DNA of 33,865 bases. Source: an uncultured Mucilaginibacter sp. (GTDB lineage Bacteria; Bacteroidota; Bacteroidia; Sphingobacteriales; Sphingobacteriaceae). Of the stretch, positions 26,911-33,865 are shown in pieces (the stretch's first letter is position 1; each line of letters begins with the position of its first letter). The position numbers and the translations under genes were made by a program. Location: positions 1-33,865 of the forward strand of contig NZ_CAIWNH010000097.1 in the NCBI RefSeq assembly GCF_903913935.1, written 5' to 3'. A model generated the notes under the pieces. It saw only the letters and a program-made list of their open reading frames with translations. It was not told the DNA's origin and did no database searches.

Positions 26911-27333
26911 CTACACCCTGTCATTCTTCGGATATCCTTCCTCATCCAAATCATCGCGGTCATCTTCTGGCGTATGGCCGAGTACCCTGTCAGTAACGTC
27001 TACGTCAACAATTTCGCCCTCGTCAATATGCATTCCCAATTTATCAACGTCTGTTTCTAACGATTCCTTGGGGATATATTCTTCACCGGCATCATAAGGA
27101 TTAGCTTCATCATAGGTGGAGTTCATATCCTCGCCGTTTTTGGCGGCAGTATTGTAAGTTTCCAGGTGCTGGTAATCGGGGTTGTCGCTTTTTACATCGT
27201 ACTCATAGCTGTTTTCCTCCGCATCAAAGGCGAGGTCTTCGCTGTCAATGGTTTCGCCCAGGTCATCTTTTAGTGTCCTGTCCCGGTCTTCGCTTTCGTC
27301 GTTAAATCCGGGATAAAAGGTATCTTTATTCAT
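26911..27333 (-). CDS. Small, strongly acidic hypothetical protein
   Basis: 140 aa, no signal peptide or membrane helix, and an extreme excess of Asp and Glu over Lys and Arg throughout (EDRDRTLKDD, DAEENSYEYD, PEDDRDDLDEEG). Probably intrinsically disordered for much of its length, with one more ordered stretch around DKLGMHIDEGEIVDVDVTDR. Similar acidic proteins are found in related genera without known function. A TAAATTTA box (one base off consensus) lies about 40 bases upstream on the minus strand. The start is ATG and the frame has no competing gene. Confidence 0.65.
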   Translation of the reverse strand: MNKDTFYPGFNDESEDRDRTLKDDLGETIDSEDLAFDAEENSYEYDVKSDNPDYQHLETYNTAAKNGEDMNSTYDEANPYDAGEEYIPKESLETDVDKLGMHIDEGEIVDVDVTDRVLGHTPEDDRDDLDEEGYPKNDRV

Positions 27334-27461
27334 AATAACAGGTTTAATAAGCTTAGCTAAATTTACGCTAAAGAGGAAGCAGAACGAACGGTTATTTTCA
27401 ATCTATAATGATTAAAAATAATCCACCGGATCACTTCTTAGAGCCTATCTTTCAGAACCTG

Positions 27462-28178
27462 TTAATAAGGAATTTGTTTTCTGTACGAAACAATATCGCC
27501 GCCGAAGGCAAACTTTACACCAATGATAAACTGGCTGTAAATGTCAAAATGATTACCGGAGGTGAGGCCGTCGAGGTTATCGCTTAAAACTATATTATAC
27601 TCATAGCCCAGGTCGATTTTAAAGGCAGGCTGTTCGTATTTATTATATACTTTAAATTCGTACCCAAGGCGGAACGGAATGAAGGGCCCCTGGCTGTTCA
27701 TTACACCCGGCGTATATAAGCCGGCGACAGGTTTGATAGAATACCTGTTGATGCTGGTAATATGGCTTACTACAAAGCCAAGCCCTGCCGAAATATAAAG
27801 GTTTTTAATGGCGTTGTTGAAAGGGCTACGTGAATAATCCACAATTTCTCCCATTTGCAACTGGCCTCTCAACATCAGCGCAGTTAAGTCAGCAGTAAAT
27901 TGCCGGCCCGATGAGGTTGCCAGCGAATCACCCCCGGCAAGCCGGCCCATTTGCGCCTCAAATACAATGTTCACGTAAGGGGTTGGGTCATACGTTAAGT
28001 TCAAATGAAAGGAAGGGGTGGTAGTTTGTGTTTGTGCATCGCCATACACCTGGTTAAAACCGGCAGCAAAGCCTATTTCGTAATGCGAAAAATCAAATCC
28101 TATTTGTGCCCGTGATATTAACGCGCTGCAGCAAATCAATAGTGTTAAAATGGTTGACCTGAGTATGTTTTTTATCAT
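27462..28178 (-). CDS. Outer-membrane beta-barrel protein, function unknown
   Basis: 238 aa with a clear signal peptide (MIKNILRSTILTLLICCSALISRAQ) and then alternating hydrophobic/polar strands rich in aromatic and Gly residues (YEIGFAAGFNQVYGDAQ, FHLNLTYDPTPYVNIVFEAQMG, LGYEFKVYN, FIIGVKFAFGGD). This is the pattern of a small eight- to ten-strand barrel of the OmpA/OmpX-like superfamily found widely in Bacteroidota. No OmpA peptidoglycan domain. On the minus strand a TATCTTTA box sits about 20 bases upstream of the ATG. Ligand or partner unknown; no operon partner is evident. Confidence 0.75.
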   Translation of the reverse strand: MIKNILRSTILTLLICCSALISRAQIGFDFSHYEIGFAAGFNQVYGDAQTQTTTPSFHLNLTYDPTPYVNIVFEAQMGRLAGGDSLATSSGRQFTADLTALMLRGQLQMGEIVDYSRSPFNNAIKNLYISAGLGFVVSHITSINRYSIKPVAGLYTPGVMNSQGPFIPFRLGYEFKVYNKYEQPAFKIDLGYEYNIVLSDNLDGLTSGNHFDIYSQFIIGVKFAFGGDIVSYRKQIPY

Positions 28179-28409
28179 AATAAGTTGGCGATGGCTAAAG
28201 ATATTTACTTTAACTTATTTTATGCTGATATATTTTACCGCTTGTACGGATATTTATCCTATATCGTTTGGCTAAGTTAATAAAGTTAATGAATTTGAAA
28301 AACTACATCGAATGGATGAGGCAATTTCTTGCATCGCGGTTTTAAAGGGTGTGCCAATAATTTTAAACTTAAACAATCATACAACTCATTAACTTAATTA
28401 AGCAATTCA

Positions 28410-28417
28410 TATATTTG
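28410..28417 (+). promoter_or_regulatory. icd -7 promoter box
   Basis: TATATTTG matches TAnnTTTG exactly and lies 25 bases before the ATG of the isocitrate dehydrogenase gene. No convincing -33 TTG at the expected distance. Confidence 0.5.
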
Positions 28418-28442
28418 GCGCACAAAATAAAAGTATCCAAAA

Positions 28443-29672
28443 ATGTCAAAAATTAAAGTAGAAAATCCGGTAGTTGAACTGGATGGCGATGAAATGACCC
28501 GAATCATCTGGAAATTCATCAAAGACAAATTGATATTCCCGTATCTCGACCTTGATATTAAATATTACGACCTTGGTATTGAGTATCGCGATGAAACTAA
28601 CGACCAGGTAACCATTGATGCCGCCAACGCTATTTTAAAATACGGCGTAGGCATTAAATGCGCCACCATTACCCCTGATGAAGCGCGCGTAACTGAATTT
28701 GGTTTGAAGCAAATGTGGAAATCGCCAAATGGCACTATCCGTAATATTTTGGATGGTACGGTTTTTCGTGAGCCTATTGTAATGGCTAACGTACCGCGTT
28801 TGGTGCCCAACTGGACCGCGCCGATCTGTATTGGACGTCACGCATTTGGCGACCAGTACCGCGCGACAGATTTTGTGACCAAAGGAAAAGGTAAATTAAC
28901 CATCACTTACACCCCTGAAGACGGCAGCGCCGAGCAATCTTTTGAAGTGTATAACTTTAAGGGTGATGGTGTCGCCATGGCGATGTACAACACCGACGAA
29001 TCTATCAAAGGTTTTGCCCGTGCTTGTTTTAACCAGGCTTTACTAAAAAAATGGCCTTTATATCTGTCTACAAAAAATACCATTCTTAAAAAATACGATG
29101 GCCGTTTTAAAGACATTTTCGAAGAAATTTATCAGAATGAATTTAAAATTGAGTTTGAAGCCAACCAGTTAACTTACGAACACCGTTTGATTGACGACAT
29201 GGTAGCTTCTGAATTAAAATGGCATGGCAACTTTGTTTGGGCCTGTAAAAATTACGATGGCGACGTGCAATCAGATACTGTTGCACAGGGTTTTGGTTCA
29301 TTAGGTTTAATGACATCAGTTTTAGTTACCCCTGATGGATCTGTGATGGAAGCTGAGGCTGCACACGGTACGGTAACCCGCCACTACCGCGATCACCAGG
29401 CTGGTAAACCAACTTCAACCAACCCAATTGCTTCTATTTTTGCATGGACCCGCGGCCTGGAATTCCGTGGCTTGCTTGACAATAACCAGGAACTGATCAA
29501 TTTCTGTAAAGCATTGGAAGAGGTGTGTATCGAAACCGTTGAAAGCGGTAAGATGACCAAGGATTTAGCCATTACCATCAAACCAAAAGTTGAACACGGT
29601 ACCGATTACTTATATACCGAAGAATTTTTGGCAGCTATTGACGAGAATTTGAAAGTGAAGCTGGGAAAGTAA
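28443..29672 (+). CDS. icd: NADP-dependent isocitrate dehydrogenase (subfamily II, eukaryote-like)
   Basis: TCA-cycle enzyme that decarboxylates isocitrate to 2-oxoglutarate, making NADPH. The 409-aa protein follows the homodimeric, mitochondrial/cytosolic-type sequence: [16 protein letters not shown] at the N-terminus, [12 protein letters not shown], the isocitrate-binding [21 protein letters not shown] (about 91-113, cited in part), [48 protein letters not shown] with metal-binding Asp residues, and the NADP site [18 protein letters not shown]. It is not the E. coli-type enzyme. It has its own promoter and terminator, so a single-gene unit. Confidence 0.97.
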   Translation: MSKIKVENPVVELDGDEMTRIIWKFIKDKLIFPYLDLDIKYYDLGIEYRDETNDQVTIDAANAILKYGVGIKCATITPDEARVTEFGLKQMWKSPNGTIRNILDGTVFREPIVMANVPRLVPNWTAPICIGRHAFGDQYRATDFVTKGKGKLTITYTPEDGSAEQSFEVYNFKGDGVAMAMYNTDESIKGFARACFNQALLKKWPLYLSTKNTILKKYDGRFKDIFEEIYQNEFKIEFEANQLTYEHRLIDDMVASELKWHGNFVWACKNYDGDVQSDTVAQGFGSLGLMTSVLVTPDGSVMEAEAAHGTVTRHYRDHQAGKPTSTNPIASIFAWTRGLEFRGLLDNNQELINFCKALEEVCIETVESGKMTKDLAITIKPKVEHGTDYLYTEEFLAAIDENLKVKLGK

Positions 29673-29692
29673 TTTCAAGAGCGAAATAATTA

Positions 29693-29720
29693 AAGGCCTC
29701 CTAAAATAGGGGGCTTTTTT
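29693..29720 (+). terminator. Rho-independent terminator of icd
   Basis: aaggcctcct (29693-29702) pairs with agggggcttt (29708-29717), with two G-T pairs, followed by a T-tract to 29720. It sits 21 bases after the stop codon. Confidence 0.8.
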
Positions 29721-29822
29721 AATGACCATATTTTAAAAACTTTCTCCAAAATCAAATCAAAATAAGCCAAAGTCTTCCGGTTATTATTTTTACTGATAAC
29801 TTAGCCGCATAAATTGAAAATC

Positions 29823-30803
29823 ATGTCATCATTATATCCATTAAAATTCAAAACCATTTTTAAAGACAAGATCTGGGGCGGTCAAAAAATAAAAACTTAC
29901 CTGAACAAAGATTTTGGAACACTGCCCAATTGCGGCGAGACCTGGGAGATTTCGGGCGTTAAGTCGGATGTATCCGTTGTCGCCAATGGCGCACTTGAGG
30001 GACAATCCCTTGCGGACTTGCTGGAGCAATATAAAGATGAATTGGTGGGCAAAAAGGTTTACGATCATTTTGGCAATATTTTCCCCTTGCTGATCAAATT
30101 TATTGATGCCAACGAGGATTTATCCATCCAGGTGCATCCTGACGATGAGTTGGGTAAGAAACGCCATAATTCTTTCGGTAAAACTGAAATGTGGTATGTG
30201 ATAGAGGCTGATCCGGGTTCCACTTTAATCGCAGGCTTTAATAAAGCGCTTAACCAGCAGGAATACCTGGATAAGTTTAACAGCGGCCACTTAACTGATA
30301 TTTTAAACAAGGAAGATGTGAAAGCGGGAGATGTGTTCTTTTTGCCTGCCGGCAGGGTGCATACCATAGGCAAAGGCCTGCTGATCGCCGAGATCCAGCA
30401 AACATCGGATATCACCTACCGGATCTACGATTTTGATCGTTTAGACGACAAAGGCAATAAACGGGAACTGCATGTTGAAGAAGCGCTTGCGGCAATTGAT
30501 TATAAGCATTACCCGGAATATAAAACCACCTATCATCCCGAAGAGAACAAAACCATAAAACTGGTGAGCTGCCCGTACTTTACCACCAATATAATGGACT
30601 TTACGGAAAGTACTGAAAAGGATTACTCGGGGCTGGATTCATTTGTGATCTATGTTTGTGTGGAGGGTGAATTCGTAGTAAAAAGTAAGGGATCGGATTA
30701 CCCAGTAACAATGGGTGATTGCATCCTGCTCCCAAAAAGTATCGATAAAGTACAACTGGAAACAACTTCAGGATTTAAGATACTGGAAAGCTATATAGAG
30801 TAG
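29823..30803 (+). CDS. manA: Mannose-6-phosphate isomerase, class I
   Basis: Interconverts mannose 6-phosphate and fructose 6-phosphate with zinc. I choose the ATG at 29823 (MSSLYPLKFKTIF) rather than the in-frame TTG at 29814, because the conserved N-terminus starts there; this gives 326 aa, close to the short Bacillus type. Zinc-site blocks are present: IQVHPDDELGKKRH with His105, FGKTEMWYVI with Glu122, and PAGRVHTIGKGLLIAEIQQ; TYRIYDFDR is also conserved. Its product route would serve the mannan locus, since mannose 1-phosphate from GH130 must pass through mannose 6-phosphate, but the gene lies 8 kb away with housekeeping neighbours and no shared regulatory site is seen. Confidence 0.94.
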   Translation: MSSLYPLKFKTIFKDKIWGGQKIKTYLNKDFGTLPNCGETWEISGVKSDVSVVANGALEGQSLADLLEQYKDELVGKKVYDHFGNIFPLLIKFIDANEDLSIQVHPDDELGKKRHNSFGKTEMWYVIEADPGSTLIAGFNKALNQQEYLDKFNSGHLTDILNKEDVKAGDVFFLPAGRVHTIGKGLLIAEIQQTSDITYRIYDFDRLDDKGNKRELHVEEALAAIDYKHYPEYKTTYHPEENKTIKLVSCPYFTTNIMDFTESTEKDYSGLDSFVIYVCVEGEFVVKSKGSDYPVTMGDCILLPKSIDKVQLETTSGFKILESYIE

Positions 30804-30806
30804 TTT

Positions 30807-30838
30807 GTTGAAAGGTTGTAATGTTGAAAGGTTGTAAT
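30807..30838. repeat. Tandem duplication of a 16-bp unit after manA
   Basis: gttgaaaggttgtaat occurs twice head to tail, exactly (30807-30822 and 30823-30838). The phrase is related to the 21-bp repeat at 21648 (both hold ggttgtaatgttg), so the same repeat family appears at a third place. Confidence 0.75.
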
Positions 30839-30870
30839 GTTTTTACATCTTTCTTATGGACTTTTCCGAC

Positions 30871-30890
30871 CCTGCCTGCCGGCAGGCAGG
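30871..30890. repeat. Perfect 20-bp palindrome between convergent genes
   Basis: cctgcctgccggcaggcagg is its own reverse complement. It lies between manA and the histidine kinase gene, which converge. Similar CTGCC-rich palindromes are frequent intergenic repeats in Bacteroidota; a terminator role is possible but without T-tract. Confidence 0.7.
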
Positions 30891-30906
30891 TTTCCTGACT
30901 TTCGGA

Positions 30907-32388
30907 CTAAACTAATTTTATCGTAAACTTAGTGCCTACATTAACGGTACTATCGAGTTTGATAGTGCCACCGAGCGATTCGATCTGGTTGCGGGTAATA
31001 AACAGCCCGATACCTTTTGCATCAGAATTTTGATGGAAAGTTTTGTACATGCCGAACACCTTGTCGCCATAGCGGGCCATGTCTATGCCAATACCGTTGT
31101 CTTCAAATATCATGTAAATATGCGGTCCATCTTTCACCGTGCGGCAGCTGATGATCGCTTGCCTGTCAGGATGGCGGTATTTTAATGAGTTGGTAAGCAA
31201 ATTCTGTATGATACTTTCCAGATACGCCGGGATGTAATTGATCACCGGGCATTTTGTAAAATCATACTCAATTTTAGCGCCCGCGCTTTCAATATTACTT
31301 TGCAGGGTTGCTGTTACGTTTTTAAATACTTCTTCAAATTCAAGCGTCGTTCTATCCTTATCAATTTCGGTTTGTATTTTAACAATTTCGTTCAGGTGAT
31401 CGATCGTAGTGATTAAGCTGCTGCTGATTGATTTGATATGGGCAAACACTTCGGTACGGTCATCTTCCGATTCGCTTTCCTCAAATAAATTCACCATAAA
31501 CTGCAAGTTCCCGGTATTTGAACGCAGGTTATGTGATACGATATAAGCGAAATTTTGCAGCCGTTTGTTCTGGTCGTTCAATAAGTTGATGGATGATTGT
31601 AAAGCCAGTCCCTTCTTTTTAATGTTATCAATATCCTGGAAAATGCCCCTTATTTTTATGCATTTGCCAAAGTCGTCAATAATAGGCATGCCTTTGGCCC
31701 TTACCCAAATCACATTGTTCTTGGCCGTGCGTAACAGCAATTCCATATCATAAGGTTTGCAAAACTTAACGGCGTTATCAATGGCTTCATTTAACAGGGG
31801 GCGGTATTGAGGCTCAAAAAAACTGATTGCTTCTTCAATGCTTAATTTTACCTGGTCATTAAGTTGATAAATATCAAAGGCTTCTTTCGAGAGGGATAGG
31901 TTCATGCCCACAACATCAATTTCAAAACCGCTAACCTTGGCTATAGTGCCTGTTTCGTTAAAAAAGAAATCATTTTGTGCTGCGTGTAAACTTAAAAGCT
32001 TTGCCTGGTTAATATTGATGAGCGAGCCGGTAAATTTGGGGCCATGGCCATTTTCCCATCGTTGGGTAGTACTCTCGAACCATTGGTACCCGGATGATTT
32101 GGTTAAAAGCCGGATCTGTACGGTATTGCTGTTTTCGGGATTACGGGTGTTAATGGCTTTCAGGAAAATTGGTTTATCATGATGATAAATCAGGTTCTCC
32201 AGAAAGCAGTTGTAAGAACATTCAATCTCGCCCGGCTTATAGCCAAGGATGGTATAAAACCCCAGCGACCATTTAACATCTTTTGTAGTGATGTCAAATT
32301 CCCATATACCCGCATTAATATGATCAATTATCTGAGCAAGATGGGATGCATCGTCCGAATAAAAATTGTTCCCTTCCTCAGTAGTCAT
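30907..32388 (-). CDS. Cytosolic PAS-domain sensor histidine kinase
   Basis: 493 aa without membrane helices, hence a soluble sensor. Two PAS domains: about 20-127 (GIWEFDITTKDVKWSLGFYTILGYKPGEI, PAS_3-like) and about 145-255 (ending IKIRGIFQDID). A short coiled linker leads to the dimerisation helix with His286 in NFAYIVSHNLRSNTGNL, the HNLR variant of the phospho-acceptor motif common in Bacteroidota, then the ATPase domain with NLLTNSLKYRHP, DNGIGID and GIGLFITRNQIESLGG. No receiver domain and no response regulator gene next to it, so its partner is unknown. The N-terminal ATG is the only good start. Confidence 0.92.
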   Translation of the reverse strand: MTTEEGNNFYSDDASHLAQIIDHINAGIWEFDITTKDVKWSLGFYTILGYKPGEIECSYNCFLENLIYHHDKPIFLKAINTRNPENSNTVQIRLLTKSSGYQWFESTTQRWENGHGPKFTGSLININQAKLLSLHAAQNDFFFNETGTIAKVSGFEIDVVGMNLSLSKEAFDIYQLNDQVKLSIEEAISFFEPQYRPLLNEAIDNAVKFCKPYDMELLLRTAKNNVIWVRAKGMPIIDDFGKCIKIRGIFQDIDNIKKKGLALQSSINLLNDQNKRLQNFAYIVSHNLRSNTGNLQFMVNLFEESESEDDRTEVFAHIKSISSSLITTIDHLNEIVKIQTEIDKDRTTLEFEEVFKNVTATLQSNIESAGAKIEYDFTKCPVINYIPAYLESIIQNLLTNSLKYRHPDRQAIISCRTVKDGPHIYMIFEDNGIGIDMARYGDKVFGMYKTFHQNSDAKGIGLFITRNQIESLGGTIKLDSTVNVGTKFTIKLV

Positions 32389-32904
32389 ATTAATAGTAGA
32401 TTCATGTTGGTTTAACCAATGTTACAGTTTGATATAGAAAATTCTATGCCAAACCAAAAAACAGCTGGACACCAAGCCTCCCTAATACGTAATCGGTTGA
32501 AAATGGTTGGCAAAAATGTTTAAAATTCGGGGGCATTAATAAGTTTTTGACAGTAAAACCGCATATTTCAATTATAAGTTGTAATTGTTTTAGTTGTAGA
32601 TATATGGCCATTTGATAACACTAAAGGTGTTTTAAGACTGAAATGAGCCAACGTCCATCACTTAAAAAATCATCCGGCCCATTTTCAATATCCCGGTTTT
32701 TAACGGTACAACCCCGGCGAAAAACTAATCGCTAAGTTTTATGAGCGAGTTTAATTGAGTGCGGGTGTACCCGTTTATTAGTTTAAATAACAATTTATAC
32801 TTCCACAAATCGTGGACGGGAATACCCAATGCCCAATATGCAATCAGGCGCTTTTTGATGGATCGGCGCGGGGAGTATAAGGTAAGGGGCAACCGTCAAC
32901 AGCA
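32389..32904. other. Intergenic region upstream of the histidine kinase gene
   Basis: No gene, repeat or RNA is recognised. It should hold the histidine kinase promoter on the minus strand. A GTG-started frame on the plus strand from 32759 runs into the protease gene antisense and has a composition unlike a protein. Confidence 0.4.
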
Positions 32905-32938
32905 ACAAAAAAGGGCCCGGAAAAAAACCGGACCCTTA
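32905..32938 (-). terminator. Rho-independent terminator of the HtrA-type protease gene
   Basis: On the minus strand aagggtccgg pairs with ccgggccctt (one G-T pair) round a seven-T loop, and the arm runs into a six-T tract. It begins 22 bases after the protease stop codon. Confidence 0.85.
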
Positions 32939-32959
32939 ACTATTTATTCACAGAAAATG

Positions 32960-33865
32960 TTATTGTATCTGGATGGTGCTTCTGAGCTTGCTGCCATCGG
33001 GGTAATAACCCGAAATGGTTAAAACGCCATGGTCCAGGTGACCCAGCGCATGGTCCATATCATCAATGCTGGCGATAGGCTGCTTGTTGATCTGTGTGAT
33101 CACTGATCCCACCGGAACTTCGGTATAATCAAACAAACCACCGTCCCTCACCTGGGTAACTACTACACCCGCATTCACATGGAACTTGGCTTTCATTTCA
33201 GCATTAACCGGAACAAAGCTTGCGCCAATGCGGTTGAATAATTCTTCAGCCGATTTTGTTACCGCTACTTTTTCAGGTGCAGGGTTATTCGCTTTCAGGG
33301 TAACGGTAAAGTTTTTCTCATCATTGCCACGTAACACGGTCAAGTGAATTTTATCACCCGGTTCCAAACGGCCTACCCGTTCCTGCAAGTCAGATGATTC
33401 ATACACCTTCGCGCCGTCAATCTTAGTGATGATATCCCCGTCTTTGATACCGGCTTGTTCAGCTCCGCCACCTGCCACTACGGCGTTTACGTATAAACCC
33501 GCAGTTTTATCGGTATGCAGCGCAGCAGCAGCATCTTCATCAAGTTCCCTGAAACTGATGCCCACATAACCGCGTTTTACAGCGCCGAATTTTTGGATAT
33601 CATTCAATACCTTTTTTGCAAGGTTAATTGGTATGGCAAACCCATAGCCTTCATATGAACCGGTATGAGAGGCAATCGCCGAATTGATACCGATCAGTTC
33701 GCCATTGGTGTTTACCAGGGCGCCACCGCTGTTACCAGGGTTAATAGCTGCGTCTGTTTGAATAAACGACTCTATCGCCTGGTTTAATTTTGGTGTCTGC
33801 TGGTATTGGGTACGGCCGAAAGGGCTTTCCTGTTGCTGATTTTCTTCCTGCCCGATAATTCCGAT
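32960..33865 (-). CDS. HtrA/DegP-type serine protease, C-terminal part (cut by window end)
   Basis: Periplasmic quality-control protease with trypsin fold and PDZ domains. Reading continues in frame without a stop to the window edge, giving 301 residues of the C-terminal part; any start near 33607 (a TTG) is internal. The first visible residues are the end of the protease domain: [20 protein letters not shown] with the catalytic Ser (codon 33728-33730) in GNSGG, then [15 protein letters not shown]. The first PDZ domain starts [17 protein letters not shown] and has [15 protein letters not shown]; a second one has [25 protein letters not shown]. The catalytic His and Asp, and the signal or membrane anchor, lie outside the window. 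Terminator follows. Confidence 0.93.
   Translation of the reverse strand: MGIIGQEENQQQESPFGRTQYQQTPKLNQAIESFIQTDAAINPGNSGGALVNTNGELIGINSAIASHTGSYEGYGFAIPINLAKKVLNDIQKFGAVKRGYVGISFRELDEDAAAALHTDKTAGLYVNAVVAGGGAEQAGIKDGDIITKIDGAKVYESSDLQERVGRLEPGDKIHLTVLRGNDEKNFTVTLKANNPAPEKVAVTKSAEELFNRIGASFVPVNAEMKAKFHVNAGVVVTQVRDGGLFDYTEVPVGSVITQINKQPIASIDDMDHALGHLDHGVLTISGYYPDGSKLRSTIQIQ

Noticed and set aside
29814-29822. TTG start giving manA three extra residues
   Set aside because: The ATG at 29823 starts the conserved MSSLYPLKF sequence; the TTG extension adds nothing known in the family.
32759-33022. 87-aa frame rich in Arg and Lys
   Set aside because: GTG start, runs through the terminator hairpin and antisense to the protease gene; no domain.
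33605-33607. TTG at 33607 as start of a short PDZ protein
   Set aside because: The frame stays open to the window end and encodes the GNSGG protease motif, so this is the tail of a longer HtrA-type protein.

Overview
The window looks like a chromosomal segment of a Bacteroidota bacterium, most likely family Sphingobacteriaceae (Mucilaginibacter/Pedobacter-like). The reasons are a SusC/SusD pair, a one-protein hybrid two-component regulator, lipoproteins whose mature ends read CKK, several TAnnTTTG-type -7 promoter boxes, and intergenic spaces filled with short inverted repeats. The genus is inference; no rRNA or other marker gene is present.

Region 1 (281-21633) is a polysaccharide utilization locus whose enzymes point to beta-mannan, probably galactomannan or galactoglucomannan. 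It has two modules. The uptake module holds the hybrid regulator, then susC, susD and an IPT/TIG glycan-binding lipoprotein in a tight run ending at a clear terminator. The catabolic module holds an AraC regulator, a sodium/sugar symporter, a GH130 phosphorylase, a cellobiose/mannobiose 2-epimerase, a GH51-like lipoprotein hydrolase, a GH27 alpha-galactosidase and a GH26 mannanase lipoprotein. The inferred route is: GH26 cuts mannan, GH27 removes galactose, SusCD and the symporter import mannobiose, the epimerase makes mannosyl-glucose, and GH130 phosphorolyses it to mannose 1-phosphate and glucose. This is the route known from Bacteroides fragilis. No beta-mannosidase is recognised, and the GH51-like enzyme is the one part whose substrate cannot be predicted.

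Region 2 (21634-24856) has a nested palindromic repeat, a YnfA-family membrane protein flanked by inverted 21-bp repeats, a beta-carbonic anhydrase and, convergent to it, the proline-catabolic dehydrogenase PruA.

Region 3 (25029-28178) is less conserved and in part visibly A+T-rich: a secreted HEAT-repeat-like gene broken by a frameshift at a six-base homopolymer, a secreted protein with YD-like repeats, a very acidic small protein and an outer-membrane barrel.

Region 4 (28443-33865) holds NADP isocitrate dehydrogenase, mannose-6-phosphate isomerase (the enzyme needed to bring mannose phosphate into glycolysis, though not in the locus itself), a cytosolic double-PAS histidine kinase, and an HtrA/DegP-type protease cut off by the window end. 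I found no tRNA, rRNA, CRISPR array, transposase or phage gene.
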